In this document: positions 8,242-15,585 of the stretch, piece by piece
Numbering within the stretch: position 1 is the first letter of the stretch
Layout of the letters: each line of letters starts with the position of its first letter
Assembly: GCA_963827315.1 (NCBI GenBank)
Contig: CAWHAL010000002.1
Coordinates: forward strand, 372,001-436,000
Length of the DNA stretch: 64,000 nucleotides
Source: CAVXEF01 sp963827315
Lineage (GTDB): Bacteria; Planctomycetota; Phycisphaerae; Sedimentisphaerales; Anaerobacaceae
Direction of reading: 5' to 3'
Notes under the pieces: generated by a model
What the model saw: only the letters and a program-made list of their open reading frames with translations
What the model was told of the DNA's origin: nothing
The model's database searches: none
Made by a program: the position numbers and the translations under genes

Positions 8242-9039
8242 TCACCAGCCTCCGCTTGCGCCTCCTCCTCCGAATCCTCCGCCCATACCGCCGCCGAACC
8301 CGCCGAATCCGCCTCCGAAGCTTCCGCCGCCGAATGAGCCGCTTCTGCCATAGCCGCCATAACTGCTGCGTCCACCGAGCAGAAACGGCAGGAAAAACCA
8401 CCATCCCATACGTTGTCCGAAGCCGCCGAAAATCAGCAGCAGAAAGACCAAAAGTGGCAGAAAACCGTAGCACGGTGGCCCTGTTTCTTTGCGTTGCATC
8501 GGCACGGGGGTAAGTTTCGGCATACCTGTTAAGCTGACGCCGGATTCGTCTGCTATCTTGCGGATAATTTGCAGATTGGCCTCGTAGATTCCCTTGCTGT
8601 ACTGGCCTTTTTTGAGCAGCGGCACCAGCACTTCTCTGCCGACGCGGCCGCAATACTGGTCGGTTATGAATCCTTCCAGGCCGTAGCCGACCTCGAACCG
8701 ATAGCGTCTGTCCTCAGCCGCCAGCACAAAGAGCAGGCCGTTGTCTTTGCCTTTTTGGCCGAGATTCCACTTTTGCGCATGTTCGATAGCGAATTGTTCA
8801 ATCGGCACGCCCTCCGTCGACCGAATAGTTACGATGATGTACTGCACAGATGTCTTTTGTTCCAGTTCCTGTAGAATGCCGTTCAGCGAATGCTCTTCGG
8901 AACTGTCTATCACATTGGCGTAATCTTCGACATAATGGCGGGGCATCGGCAAATCAATGTCGGCGTAGGCGGTAGCGGAGCCGGCGAATGTTATCAAAAG
9001 TGTTACTGTCAAAGCGAGCGGCAGTCGTCGCATAATCAC
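8242..9039 (-). CDS. TPM-domain protein with Gly-rich tail
   Basis: 265-aa secreted, membrane-anchored protein. A signal peptide (about residues 1-26, ending ATAYA) precedes a TPM domain (Pfam TPM_phosphatase), recognised by YVEDYANVI near its start, QYIIVTIRSTEG, the GKDNGLLFVLAAEDRRYRFEVGYGLEG core and LLKKGQYSKGI. A hydrophobic segment (FLPLLVFLLLIFGGFG) follows, then a tail made almost only of Gly, Ser and Phe. Homologues such as YgcG and the thylakoid TLP18.3 are linked to membrane-protein quality control and photosystem repair; the bacterial role is unclear. Its start overlaps the end of the upstream gene by four bases (ATGA) and lemA follows. Confidence 0.88.
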   Translation of the reverse strand: MIMRRLPLALTVTLLITFAGSATAYADIDLPMPRHYVEDYANVIDSSEEHSLNGILQELEQKTSVQYIIVTIRSTEGVPIEQFAIEHAQKWNLGQKGKDNGLLFVLAAEDRRYRFEVGYGLEGFITDQYCGRVGREVLVPLLKKGQYSKGIYEANLQIIRKIADESGVSLTGMPKLTPVPMQRKETGPPCYGFLPLLVFLLLIFGGFGQRMGWWFFLPFLLGGRSSYGGYGRSGSFGGGSFGGGFGGFGGGMGGGFGGGGASGGW

Positions 9040-9794
9040 TCCTGAAGTTCGTCAACAATAACGGCTAATCGGTCGGTCGCTGCGTAGACAGCCTCGAAGT
9101 TCTGTTGAATTTCGTTATCGCCCAGTCGCACTTTTTTGTGCCGCCAGTTTCTTGCGTTAATCAGGCAGTCTATCTTTACTGAGAACTCGGCCTGGGCTTT
9201 TGTGAAGACCGTCTGCGCCCGGTCTGGGCGATCGGAGTCTTTTAACCATAACATCGCCCGCAGCAGCGGCACCAGTCCGCTTGCAGCCGACACGAGGATG
9301 TCACTGATGAGCCTCTTTTGGCCCGCAGCGGCTATGTAACCCTGTTTCAATCTGACAAGTGTGGCTTTTAATTCCCGTTCACACTGAAGCCGAACGTCTT
9401 TTTTTGTGAAACTGAGCCCGGCGAAAGGGTCGTCACCGAGAATTGTTTGATGAATTAGTTGAAAATCTAAAAACTCGATTCCAAAGACGTCGCGCGACCG
9501 TTCGATGTAAGCCGGCGTCATAAGAAGGGGTGCAGCAAGTTTTTTCTTTCCCATTGACCTCGCCATTTCGGCAAGGGTATTTAGCGAATCCAAATCCTGT
9601 TTAGCCAGGACAAGAACACTATTGATGTTACTTTTTCCGGGCACAAAATCGCTGGTCAGACTGCTGCCGACAATGGTGATGCTTTTTAGATTTTCGCCCA
9701 GCTTTTCTATAAGTTTTTCCGCAAAGGTGCTGACGGAATCGCGAATCTCACTTCGCAATGGAGCTAATTTCAGTTCACTGTTGTTTACAGCCAT
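9036..9794 (-). CDS. Nucleotidyltransferase-fold protein, probably catalytically inactive
   Basis: 252-aa protein, first gene of the operon with the TPM and LemA genes. The N-terminal segment ITIVGSSLTSDFVPGKSNINSVLVL follows the pattern of minimal nucleotidyltransferases (GS, about ten residues, then D-x-D followed by a hydrophobic strand). The two metal-binding acids are replaced: SNINS stands where SDID is expected. The rest is a helical bundle resembling the helical partner domain of such enzymes. This points to a catalytically dead or repurposed fold, perhaps a binding module. The start at ATG 9794 is chosen because GAGGGA lies eight bases upstream; the ATG at 9809 contains part of that site. 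Confidence 0.55.
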   Translation of the reverse strand: MAVNNSELKLAPLRSEIRDSVSTFAEKLIEKLGENLKSITIVGSSLTSDFVPGKSNINSVLVLAKQDLDSLNTLAEMARSMGKKKLAAPLLMTPAYIERSRDVFGIEFLDFQLIHQTILGDDPFAGLSFTKKDVRLQCERELKATLVRLKQGYIAAAGQKRLISDILVSAASGLVPLLRAMLWLKDSDRPDRAQTVFTKAQAEFSVKIDCLINARNWRHKKVRLGDNEIQQNFEAVYAATDRLAVIVDELQE

Positions 9795-9921
9795 CTTATT
9801 TTCCCTCACTTTGCAAATCGAATGGATTAAGTTGTATTAAGTCTATCATCTCGTATCAGTTTGTACAACCGGCAGTTATTTTGACAAAAGACAGCGCCAA
9901 ATTGACAGGCCGGCTGCCAAA

Positions 9922-10689
9922 CTATTTTGGATAAATCAGCCTGATATTTTTTTTGTTTGCTGCTTTGTGCCAGTCCTTTGACGGTTTAATATCGGTAACA
10001 ATGTAATCAAGCTCATCGACGTCAGCAATCTTATAGAGAGCGGGATTATCGAACTTTGTATGGTCGCCGACAAAGATTACCTCGCTGGCCTGTTTCAGTG
10101 CCGACTTTACGAATTCGACCGTGGCGACATCGGCGCCGCTGATACCCGTATCCATTGTAATGTTGTCTGCACCGGCAAAGGCCCTGAAACCGGCTAACTG
10201 TCCGATGGCAGCCTTGGCCTGCGGACCGACCATGTCCATCTGGTCGGGACGATAATCACCGCCGATTATTATTATCTTGTGCCTGCCTAATTCATGCAGG
10301 CGGCGCATCAAATACAGCGAGTTGACTATGATAGTGAGTCCTTTACGCTCTGACAGATGAGGGATAATTTCGTAGCAGGTGGAGCCTGCCTCAAGGTATA
10401 TTAGGTCACCATCTCTGATGAGCCGGCTGGCTAATTTTCCGATGATTTTTTTTGCTTCGAGTCTGCGGGTCTGGCGGTATCGTACTGAAGTTTCAAGTTC
10501 CGGCGCAACGGGGACTGCGCCGCCGTAACTTTTTTTTACCAGGCCGTTGTTCTGTAAAAACGTTAAATCCCGCCTGATTGTAACTTCAGTAACGCCCAGG
10601 GCTTGTGACATTTCTCTTACATAGACCCGCCCGGCTGAGCCCAGCTGCTCGAGTATTTTCCTGTGTCTGATTTCAGCGACGACACCCAT
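9922..10689 (-). CDS. DeoR-family transcriptional regulator
   Basis: 255-aa repressor-type protein. The N-terminal DeoR winged HTH includes RHRKILEQLGSAGRVYVREMSQALGVTEVTIRRDL (about 8-42) and KKSYGGAV. The C-terminal DeoR sensor domain (DeoRC, isomerase-like fold) has IIGKLASRLIRDGDLIYLEAGSTC, with the phosphosugar-binding loop EAGST, and later NITMDTGISG. These proteins usually respond to sugar phosphates and control sugar or nucleoside uptake genes. The gene is divergent from the E2 gene (305-base gap) and might control it or itself, but no operator is visible. Confidence 0.9.
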   Translation of the reverse strand: MGVVAEIRHRKILEQLGSAGRVYVREMSQALGVTEVTIRRDLTFLQNNGLVKKSYGGAVPVAPELETSVRYRQTRRLEAKKIIGKLASRLIRDGDLIYLEAGSTCYEIIPHLSERKGLTIIVNSLYLMRRLHELGRHKIIIIGGDYRPDQMDMVGPQAKAAIGQLAGFRAFAGADNITMDTGISGADVATVEFVKSALKQASEVIFVGDHTKFDNPALYKIADVDELDYIVTDIKPSKDWHKAANKKNIRLIYPK

Positions 10690-10994
10690 TTGTCGGCCTC
10701 TGCTTCTTTGAGAGTTTATCCTTTGTCTGAGTAGGATTTTTTCTGATATTCTGTTTGTTTACCGCAGCATTGCGGGTGGATTATACTGAACAAAACGTGC
10801 GGGTGTCAACCTAACAGAAGGATGGTTCAAGGGTGTTGTCGAGGCCTCGAAACAAAACAATCGTTGTTCGACCGGTATCGCCGGCGTTGAAAAAAATCGT
10901 TGAAGTTGCAAAAGCAATTGTTTAAGCTTTTTTGGTCGACCGTCGCCGGCAGGCGGCACTTTAACGAATGTAGCAGGAATTGAGGATTTTATAA
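10690..10994. other. Intergenic region between divergent deoR-type and E2 genes
   Basis: 305 bases without a gene. It holds the promoters for both flanking genes, none of which I can place with confidence. A short hairpin with a T-run (AAAAGC ... GCTTTTTT at about 10909-10932) is visible but sits upstream of the E2 gene, so it is either incidental or a leader structure. GGAAT before ATG 10995 is a weak ribosome-binding site. Confidence 0.4.
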
Positions 10995-12089
10995 ATGGCA
11001 ACAGAAGTAAAACTGCCACAGGTTAGCCAGACAATGGAAGAAGGAACCATTATCGAGTGTAAAGTCAAGGTCGGCGACGAAGTAAAAAAGGGCGACATAA
11101 TTTTTGAGATTGAGGCTGAGAAGGCCACATTCGAGATGGAATCGCCAGCCGATGGTTTTGTTAAACATATCCTTGTCAGGGCAGGCCAGACATTACCCGT
11201 CGGTGAAACCATCTTAATCCTGGGTGGCCAAGATGAAAAAGTTCCACAGAGTTTCATCGATTCGCTGAAAGCCGGTGATACTACTCCGGCGGCAGCCGAA
11301 TCTCAGGCAGTTGGAAAGCTGGCGGACAAAGTAAAGACCATTTTGGGAGTAAAAAAACCTGCCAAGGACGACGCTGGGAAAACTGCTTCTACGCCGACCG
11401 CCGCGGCGCCTGCGCTCGGCGCCACCATACCGCTCAGCAGGATTCAGAAAATTACCGCCCAGAGGATGCTTAAATCCAAGCAGGAAATACCCTGTTTCTA
11501 TCTGACCGTTAGAGTTGACGTTACTAAGCTGGTTGAATTCAGGACCAGATTCAATCAAGCCGGCAATGTGGAAGTCGCCTATAATGATTTCATTATTCGA
11601 GCCGTTGCAATTGGTCTGGAGAAATTCCCAATTATGACGGGCCAGTTGGCCGGCGATAAAATCACACTCGCGGATAATATCGGCGTCGGGCTGGCAGTAG
11701 TTGTCCCCGACGGGCTGGTTGTGACTGTCGTCAGGAACGCCAACAGAAAAGATGTCGCTGAGATAGCACGTGACAGCAAAGCTCTGATTGAAAAGGCCCG
11801 CAGCAATAAACTCTCGCCCTCTGATTTGGAAGGCGGCTGTATTACCGTCAGCAATCTCGGCGGCTTTGGCGTCGATTCCTTTATTCCAATTGTCATCCCT
11901 GGCCAATGCAGCATACTCGGCATCGGCCGGATAGTTGACGTTTGTGTCCCAGAGGGCGATGATTTTGCCGTGCGAAAGTTAATGAATATGACGCTTTCCG
12001 TCGACCACAGGATTACCAGTGGTGCCTACGCAGCCCAGTTTTTAGACTTTGTAAGGAAGCTGCTTGAAGAGCCGGCCAGTCTTGCCTAA
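10995..12089 (+). CDS. Atypical 2-oxoacid dehydrogenase E2 acyltransferase
   Basis: 364-aa protein built like the E2 core of pyruvate-, acetoin- or branched-chain dehydrogenase complexes. A lipoyl domain occupies residues 1-80 with the lipoylated lysine in EIEAEKATFEME. An Ala/Pro-rich linker (about 100-138) follows, then the catalytic acyltransferase domain with DHRIT near the end. Two things are unusual. The E1/E3-binding peripheral domain normally found in the linker is absent. The active-site motif, normally H-R-x-x-D-G, reads HRITSG, so the aspartate is a serine while the histidine is kept. No E1 or E3 gene adjoins. It may be a low-activity or structural E2, or an acyltransferase with another role. 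Confidence 0.85.
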   Translation: MATEVKLPQVSQTMEEGTIIECKVKVGDEVKKGDIIFEIEAEKATFEMESPADGFVKHILVRAGQTLPVGETILILGGQDEKVPQSFIDSLKAGDTTPAAAESQAVGKLADKVKTILGVKKPAKDDAGKTASTPTAAAPALGATIPLSRIQKITAQRMLKSKQEIPCFYLTVRVDVTKLVEFRTRFNQAGNVEVAYNDFIIRAVAIGLEKFPIMTGQLAGDKITLADNIGVGLAVVVPDGLVVTVVRNANRKDVAEIARDSKALIEKARSNKLSPSDLEGGCITVSNLGGFGVDSFIPIVIPGQCSILGIGRIVDVCVPEGDDFAVRKLMNMTLSVDHRITSGAYAAQFLDFVRKLLEEPASLA

Positions 12090-12356
12090 AGGGCAGATTT
12101 TTACCGCCCAAATCCATTGAAGCCCCCTTTTGCGCTACTTTTGTCTGTTTTTTTGACAGTTCTTTGGATGGTTGCTATCCCTTAGCACTGCTTTTGTTTG
12201 ATTTTTTATTGGCCCGTCCCATAAAAGATAAAGTTTTTTTGTTTTTTTTGCCGAATTATTTAGATAAGCGCTGGACTGTTTTTTCAGCGTTGAGGAGAGG
12301 GTGTTTGGTATGCAGAATCGGTTTGCTGACCGGCGTTTTGAGGCTGGAGAAAAGTT

Positions 12357-13628
12357 ATGAGAGTCATAGCGGTTGTCAATCAAAAAGGGGGGTGCGGCAA
12401 GACAACGGTCTCGATAAATCTGGCAAGCGCTCTGGCGGAATTAGGCCACAGGACACTGCTGGTCGATATGGACCCGCAGTCCCACTGCGCTGTCGGTCTT
12501 GCTGTGCCGGAGGAGCAGATTGAACAGAGTATTTATGATGTTCTGATAAGCGCCTCCAGAAACGAGCCGATTAGGCTGCTGGAAATCCTCTGGCAGATCA
12601 GCGACAAACTTGAGCTGGCGCCGGCAAGTATCGACCTGGCTGCGTTTGAACAGCAGATGGCAGATGTTACCGACCGCGAGTGTGCGTTGAAGAATACCCT
12701 CAACGGGGTCGGAGACGAATTTGACTATGCCGTAGTTGATTGTCCGCCGGCTGTCGGCCTGCTGACTTTTAGCGCTTTGAGGGCCGCCACCGACGCTGTC
12801 GTTCCCGTGGAGACCGGATACTTTTCGCTGCACGGACTCAGCAGACAGCTTGAGACGCTCAAGGTGCTCTGCGGACGATGCAATCACCACATTAACGTCA
12901 AGGTCCTCGCGAGTATGTACGACATAAGAACGAAGATGGCGAGGGAAATTCTTGCGGAATTGCGGTCGCACTTCGCCGACAAAATGTTCAGAACGGTCGT
13001 TAATTTCAACACCAAGCTCAAGGAGGCCGCCAGTTTCGGTCAGCCCATAAGTGAGTACGACCCTGCCAGCAGAGGGCAGGCCGATTTTCGCGGGCTGGCG
13101 GAGGAAATCATTGCTTCTGACGCCCGACAGCAGCGCCGTGAGCTTGTTAACTCGCTGGCGGGCCGGCTCGAGACGATTAGTACCACCGCTGACGAGTTGC
13201 GGGACTCGGCAAACCTGCCTGTAAAGGCCATACAAACCCCACAAGCCGAACAGCCTGTTCCCTGTGGTGAGCCTGTCGAATCCACTGTCGCGGCCAACCC
13301 TAACGTCTGCTTGTCGCAGACGAGCGTGGGGGCCAAGCTTTCGGACTATTACGGCGTCAACCAGATAAACGATGCTGTGGTTTTTGTGACGCTCTATCCG
13401 AGGGCCAAGAGCGTCCAGGTCGCCGGCGACTTTAATGACTGGCAGCCGAGCAAAACTAATTTGGAAAAGGTCGGCGACAGCGGAGTCTGGCAGACAAAGC
13501 TCCAGTTGCCTGTCGGAAGATACCGCTACCGCCTCGTTGTTGACGGCCAGTGGCAGCAGGACCCTTACAACAAGCTGACCGAGGTAAGTCCGTTCGGCGA
13601 CCACAATTCCATAGTTGAAGTGAAGTAG
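12357..13628 (+). CDS. ParA-type ATPase fused to a CBM48 glycogen-binding domain
   Basis: 423-aa protein. Residues 1-255 are a ParA/MinD-family ATPase: deviant Walker A KGGCGKTT (10-17), Walker A' LVDMDPQ, Walker B AVVDCPP. Such ATPases position DNA or protein cargo by dimerising on nucleoid or membrane. A linker of about 80 residues includes a dispersed-repeat peptide (CGEPVES). Residues about 340-423 form a CBM48/AMPK-type glycogen-binding domain, with VQVAGDFNDWQP, the aromatic GVWQTKLQLPVGRYRYRLVVDG and QDPYNK. Both halves are in one uninterrupted frame with a good site (GGAG) before ATG 12357. No ParB adjoins. The fusion suggests positioning of glycogen granules or of a glycogen-bound enzyme, which is inference. 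Confidence 0.9.
   Translation: MRVIAVVNQKGGCGKTTVSINLASALAELGHRTLLVDMDPQSHCAVGLAVPEEQIEQSIYDVLISASRNEPIRLLEILWQISDKLELAPASIDLAAFEQQMADVTDRECALKNTLNGVGDEFDYAVVDCPPAVGLLTFSALRAATDAVVPVETGYFSLHGLSRQLETLKVLCGRCNHHINVKVLASMYDIRTKMAREILAELRSHFADKMFRTVVNFNTKLKEAASFGQPISEYDPASRGQADFRGLAEEIIASDARQQRRELVNSLAGRLETISTTADELRDSANLPVKAIQTPQAEQPVPCGEPVESTVAANPNVCLSQTSVGAKLSDYYGVNQINDAVVFVTLYPRAKSVQVAGDFNDWQPSKTNLEKVGDSGVWQTKLQLPVGRYRYRLVVDGQWQQDPYNKLTEVSPFGDHNSIVEVK
13264..13280. repeat. Dispersed repeat copy 1, translated inside the ParA-CBM48 linker
   Basis: The 17-mer GTGGTGAGCCTGTCGAA is identical, as reverse complement, to 19563-19579 and differs at one base from 46831-46847. It encodes GEPVE in the linker between the two domains. 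Confidence 0.7.
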
Positions 13629-13763
13629 GTGCCGGTCCCTCCCTCCGAACGGTGTACTATTTTTTCCCAACAAATCTTTTTTCTTTGCATAATTGTTTTA
13701 TATTTGGTTATACTCTTCTTTCGTACAAGAGGCGGCGGGTGAAGGTTTATCGGCGGGCCGAGA

Positions 13764-14363
13764 ATGGATGCTCGTAAACCACTATTATGTGTAGTCGCAA
13801 TTTTTGCTGTCGTAGTGCGATGTTCTTCCAATGCTTACGCCGGCCCTGTAACCTACAGCGGCGATTTCAATCTGCGTATTCCTGCCAAGCCGGGTGATAC
13901 CAAGGGCTGGATGGATGATGCAGTTATAGAAATACCATACCACTATACTATCCACGATATCGATGTCGGCATAACTTTGACGCACACCAGCGATTTTGAT
14001 TTGCAGATTCTTCTAAAGAGTCCCGCAGGGAAAACAGTATGCCTGAATATGTATAATTTTGACCAGTTTTTCAAGGGCGCAAATTACACAAATACTGTAT
14101 TTGATGATGAGGCAGTGCTGGCGATTGAGCAGGCCCAGCCGCCTTTTACCGGCCGATTCAGACCTCTTGAGCAACTTTCTGCCTTTGACGGCAAGGATGC
14201 CTTCGGCACTTGGAGTCTGCGGATTTACGATGCCTGGGCGTGGGACACCGGCACATTAAACAAATTCGAGCTTGTAATTACCAATCCTGAACCTGCGACG
14301 GCGGTGTTTTTAGCGGTCGGGTTTGGTTTGATAATACGGCTGAACAATTCCAAAAAACGATAG
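13764..14363 (+). CDS. Exported P-domain protein with PEP-CTERM signal
   Basis: 199-aa exported protein. An N-terminal signal peptide (about 1-26, ending NAYA) is followed by a proprotein-convertase P-like beta domain (about 40-175) with the typical ITLTHTSDFDLQILLKSP, a Phe/Gly-rich middle and GKDAFGTWSLRIYDAWAWDTGTLN. The C-terminus is a PEP-CTERM sorting signal: NPEPAT, a hydrophobic helix (AVFLAVGFGLIIRL), then NNSKKR. Such proteins are cleaved and released or anchored by an exosortase, which is not in the window. The P domain occurs without its usual protease partner. Function unknown; extracellular location is well supported. Confidence 0.85.
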   Translation: MDARKPLLCVVAIFAVVVRCSSNAYAGPVTYSGDFNLRIPAKPGDTKGWMDDAVIEIPYHYTIHDIDVGITLTHTSDFDLQILLKSPAGKTVCLNMYNFDQFFKGANYTNTVFDDEAVLAIEQAQPPFTGRFRPLEQLSAFDGKDAFGTWSLRIYDAWAWDTGTLNKFELVITNPEPATAVFLAVGFGLIIRLNNSKKR

Positions 14364-14472
14364 TTTTACATTACATCCCAAGGTACTTTACCCTTCGCCG
14401 GAATTTAGGACTGGAACTATCCAGAATCAAGAAAAAAGGTGATTTTGGCGGGTGGATTTTTGGGGTAAAACA

Positions 14473-14510
14473 GGTTCGACCCTTCGACTTTGCTCAGGGC
14501 AGGCTCACCA
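14473..14510. repeat. Dispersed repeat copy, intergenic variant
   Basis: Contains GGTTCGAC, CCTTCGAC and CAGGCTCACCA, parts of the element found inside coding genes at 13264, 19563 and 46831, here in non-coding sequence. Confidence 0.5.
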
Positions 14511-14572
14511 TTTTGGGTAAGACGGGCGAAGTGGGCAAGATAAAAGTTCGCATCAAACGCGCAAGTTGGGCG

Positions 14573-14638
14573 AAAAAAATGCAAAAAATTGTAAAAAATT
14601 TGCAAAAATTCGTAAAAATTTCAAAAAATTGGCAAAAA
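14573..14638. other. Phased A-tracts, predicted curved DNA
   Basis: Seven runs of five to seven A start at 14573, 14583, 14593, 14604, 14614, 14623 and 14634. The mean spacing is close to one helical turn, the arrangement known to bend DNA. The stretch is not part of any credible gene. Confidence 0.75.
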
Positions 14639-14782
14639 TTGCACTGTTTTGAGCCTGTTTTGAGCAGTGATTGAAGTACCCCCTTGCGCAAATGATTGAA
14701 GGCGTTAATAAGTGGATGAGTAGATGTGTAGATGAGGGTGCAGAGCATTTTGGGTTCATAGTTCAATCGAGAAATTAGTCAC

Positions 14783-14918
14783 AAACGCGCAGGCGAAATA
14801 AGGAAGTTTTCACATCAAAAGCGCGGGCGAAAAAGGGGAGTTTTCGCATCAAATGCGCAGGCAAAATAAGGAAATCTTCGCATCAAACGCGCAAGCAAAA
14901 TAAGGAATTTTTCGCACC
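14783..14918. repeat. Four-copy 34-bp tandem repeat
   Basis: Four consecutive units of exactly 34 bases (14783-14816, 14817-14850, 14851-14884, 14885-14918), each close to AAACGCGCAGGCRAAATAAG followed by GAARTTTTCRCATC, with a partial fifth copy after. The unit length is not a multiple of three and no frame is kept open, so it is not coding. Copies abut directly with no spacer, so this is not a CRISPR array. A related fragment (TTCGCATCAAACGCGCAAG) occurs at about 14547-14566. Confidence 0.85.
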
Positions 14919-15435
14919 AAGCGAGCAAGCGATTTGAGGCCAGCCTTTGTTGCTGCCGGAGGCCGCGATTAGGAAGCGTACAGTTAAAAAATGTATCCGA
15001 ACCGCAGGCGGTAGGAGAGCAGAGGAACAGGAGATAGGAGATTAGAGAGTTGGTAAATTGGCAATCTCAATGTTAGGTGCTTGTTGTAGGTTAGAAAATG
15101 GATGCTCGCCGATATCGCTGGTACCCAAAAGCAAACTTCTTGTCAAAAAAATCTTACTTATTGTGAAAAATCGGCGTTAATGGACAACTGGGTTCCTGTT
15201 AGCAGCTATCTGCTTCAAGGTTTTCAATGTTATTGCAATTAATACAAAAGTCAAGACTTGTCAAGAAATTTCTTTAAAATAAAACAAAACGTCAAGAATT
15301 ACCTGCATTTAGTCAAAAAACGTGCCAAGAGTATAGTATAATATCGAAAGCATTGGACGTGTTGAGTAAGATCAACCTCCTAATTTAGCACTTCTTAACC
15401 TTGCTTTATTACCTTTTTTGCCGCTGCGAATTTGA
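14919..15435. other. Non-coding AT-rich stretch upstream of the HD-nSTAND gene
   Basis: About 520 bases with no credible gene. It becomes markedly AT-rich after 15100. GTCAAGA/TCAAGAA motifs recur at about 15250-15300, and a TATAAT lies near 15339. No tRNA, integrase or terminal inverted repeat is visible. Confidence 0.5.
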
Positions 15436-15484
15436 AATAGTAGTCAGGATTCTTAGAAATAATAGTAGTCAGAATTCTTAGAAA
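15436..15484. promoter_or_regulatory. Direct repeat, candidate operator
   Basis: Two copies of a 24-base unit (AATAGTAGTCAGRATTCTTA plus GAAA) at 15436-15459 and 15461-15484, differing at one base and offset by 25 bases. They lie about 30 bases upstream of the predicted promoter of the gene for the HD-nSTAND-AraC protein. AraC-family activators typically bind direct repeats near the -35 box, so this may be its own operator. Confidence 0.5.
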
Positions 15485-15517
15485 AATTGAAAAAACTAAC
15501 TTTTGGCAAAAAAAATC

Positions 15518-15545
15518 TTGCTTTTTGTAAAAAACCGTGTATAAT
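15518..15545 (+). promoter_or_regulatory. Predicted sigma-70 type promoter
   Basis: TTGCTT (-35, 15518-15523) and a perfect TATAAT (-10, 15540-15545) are separated by 16 bases, placing transcription start roughly 33 bases before the ATG at 15586. GGGGAA ahead of the start codon serves as ribosome-binding site. Confidence 0.55.
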
Positions 15546-15585
15546 TAATAATTGTCTAATTTCGAATAATAATGGGGAATAGATT

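Noticed and set aside
8147..8353. Pro-rich plus-strand ORF
   Set aside because: It is the complement of the Gly-rich tail of the TPM protein.
12441..13673. 410-codon open frame on the minus strand opposite the ParA-CBM48 gene
   Set aside because: It is an antisense shadow of a convincing gene, with no family motif and no ribosome-binding site.
14783..14918. CRISPR array
   Set aside because: Repeats abut without unique spacers and there are no cas genes.
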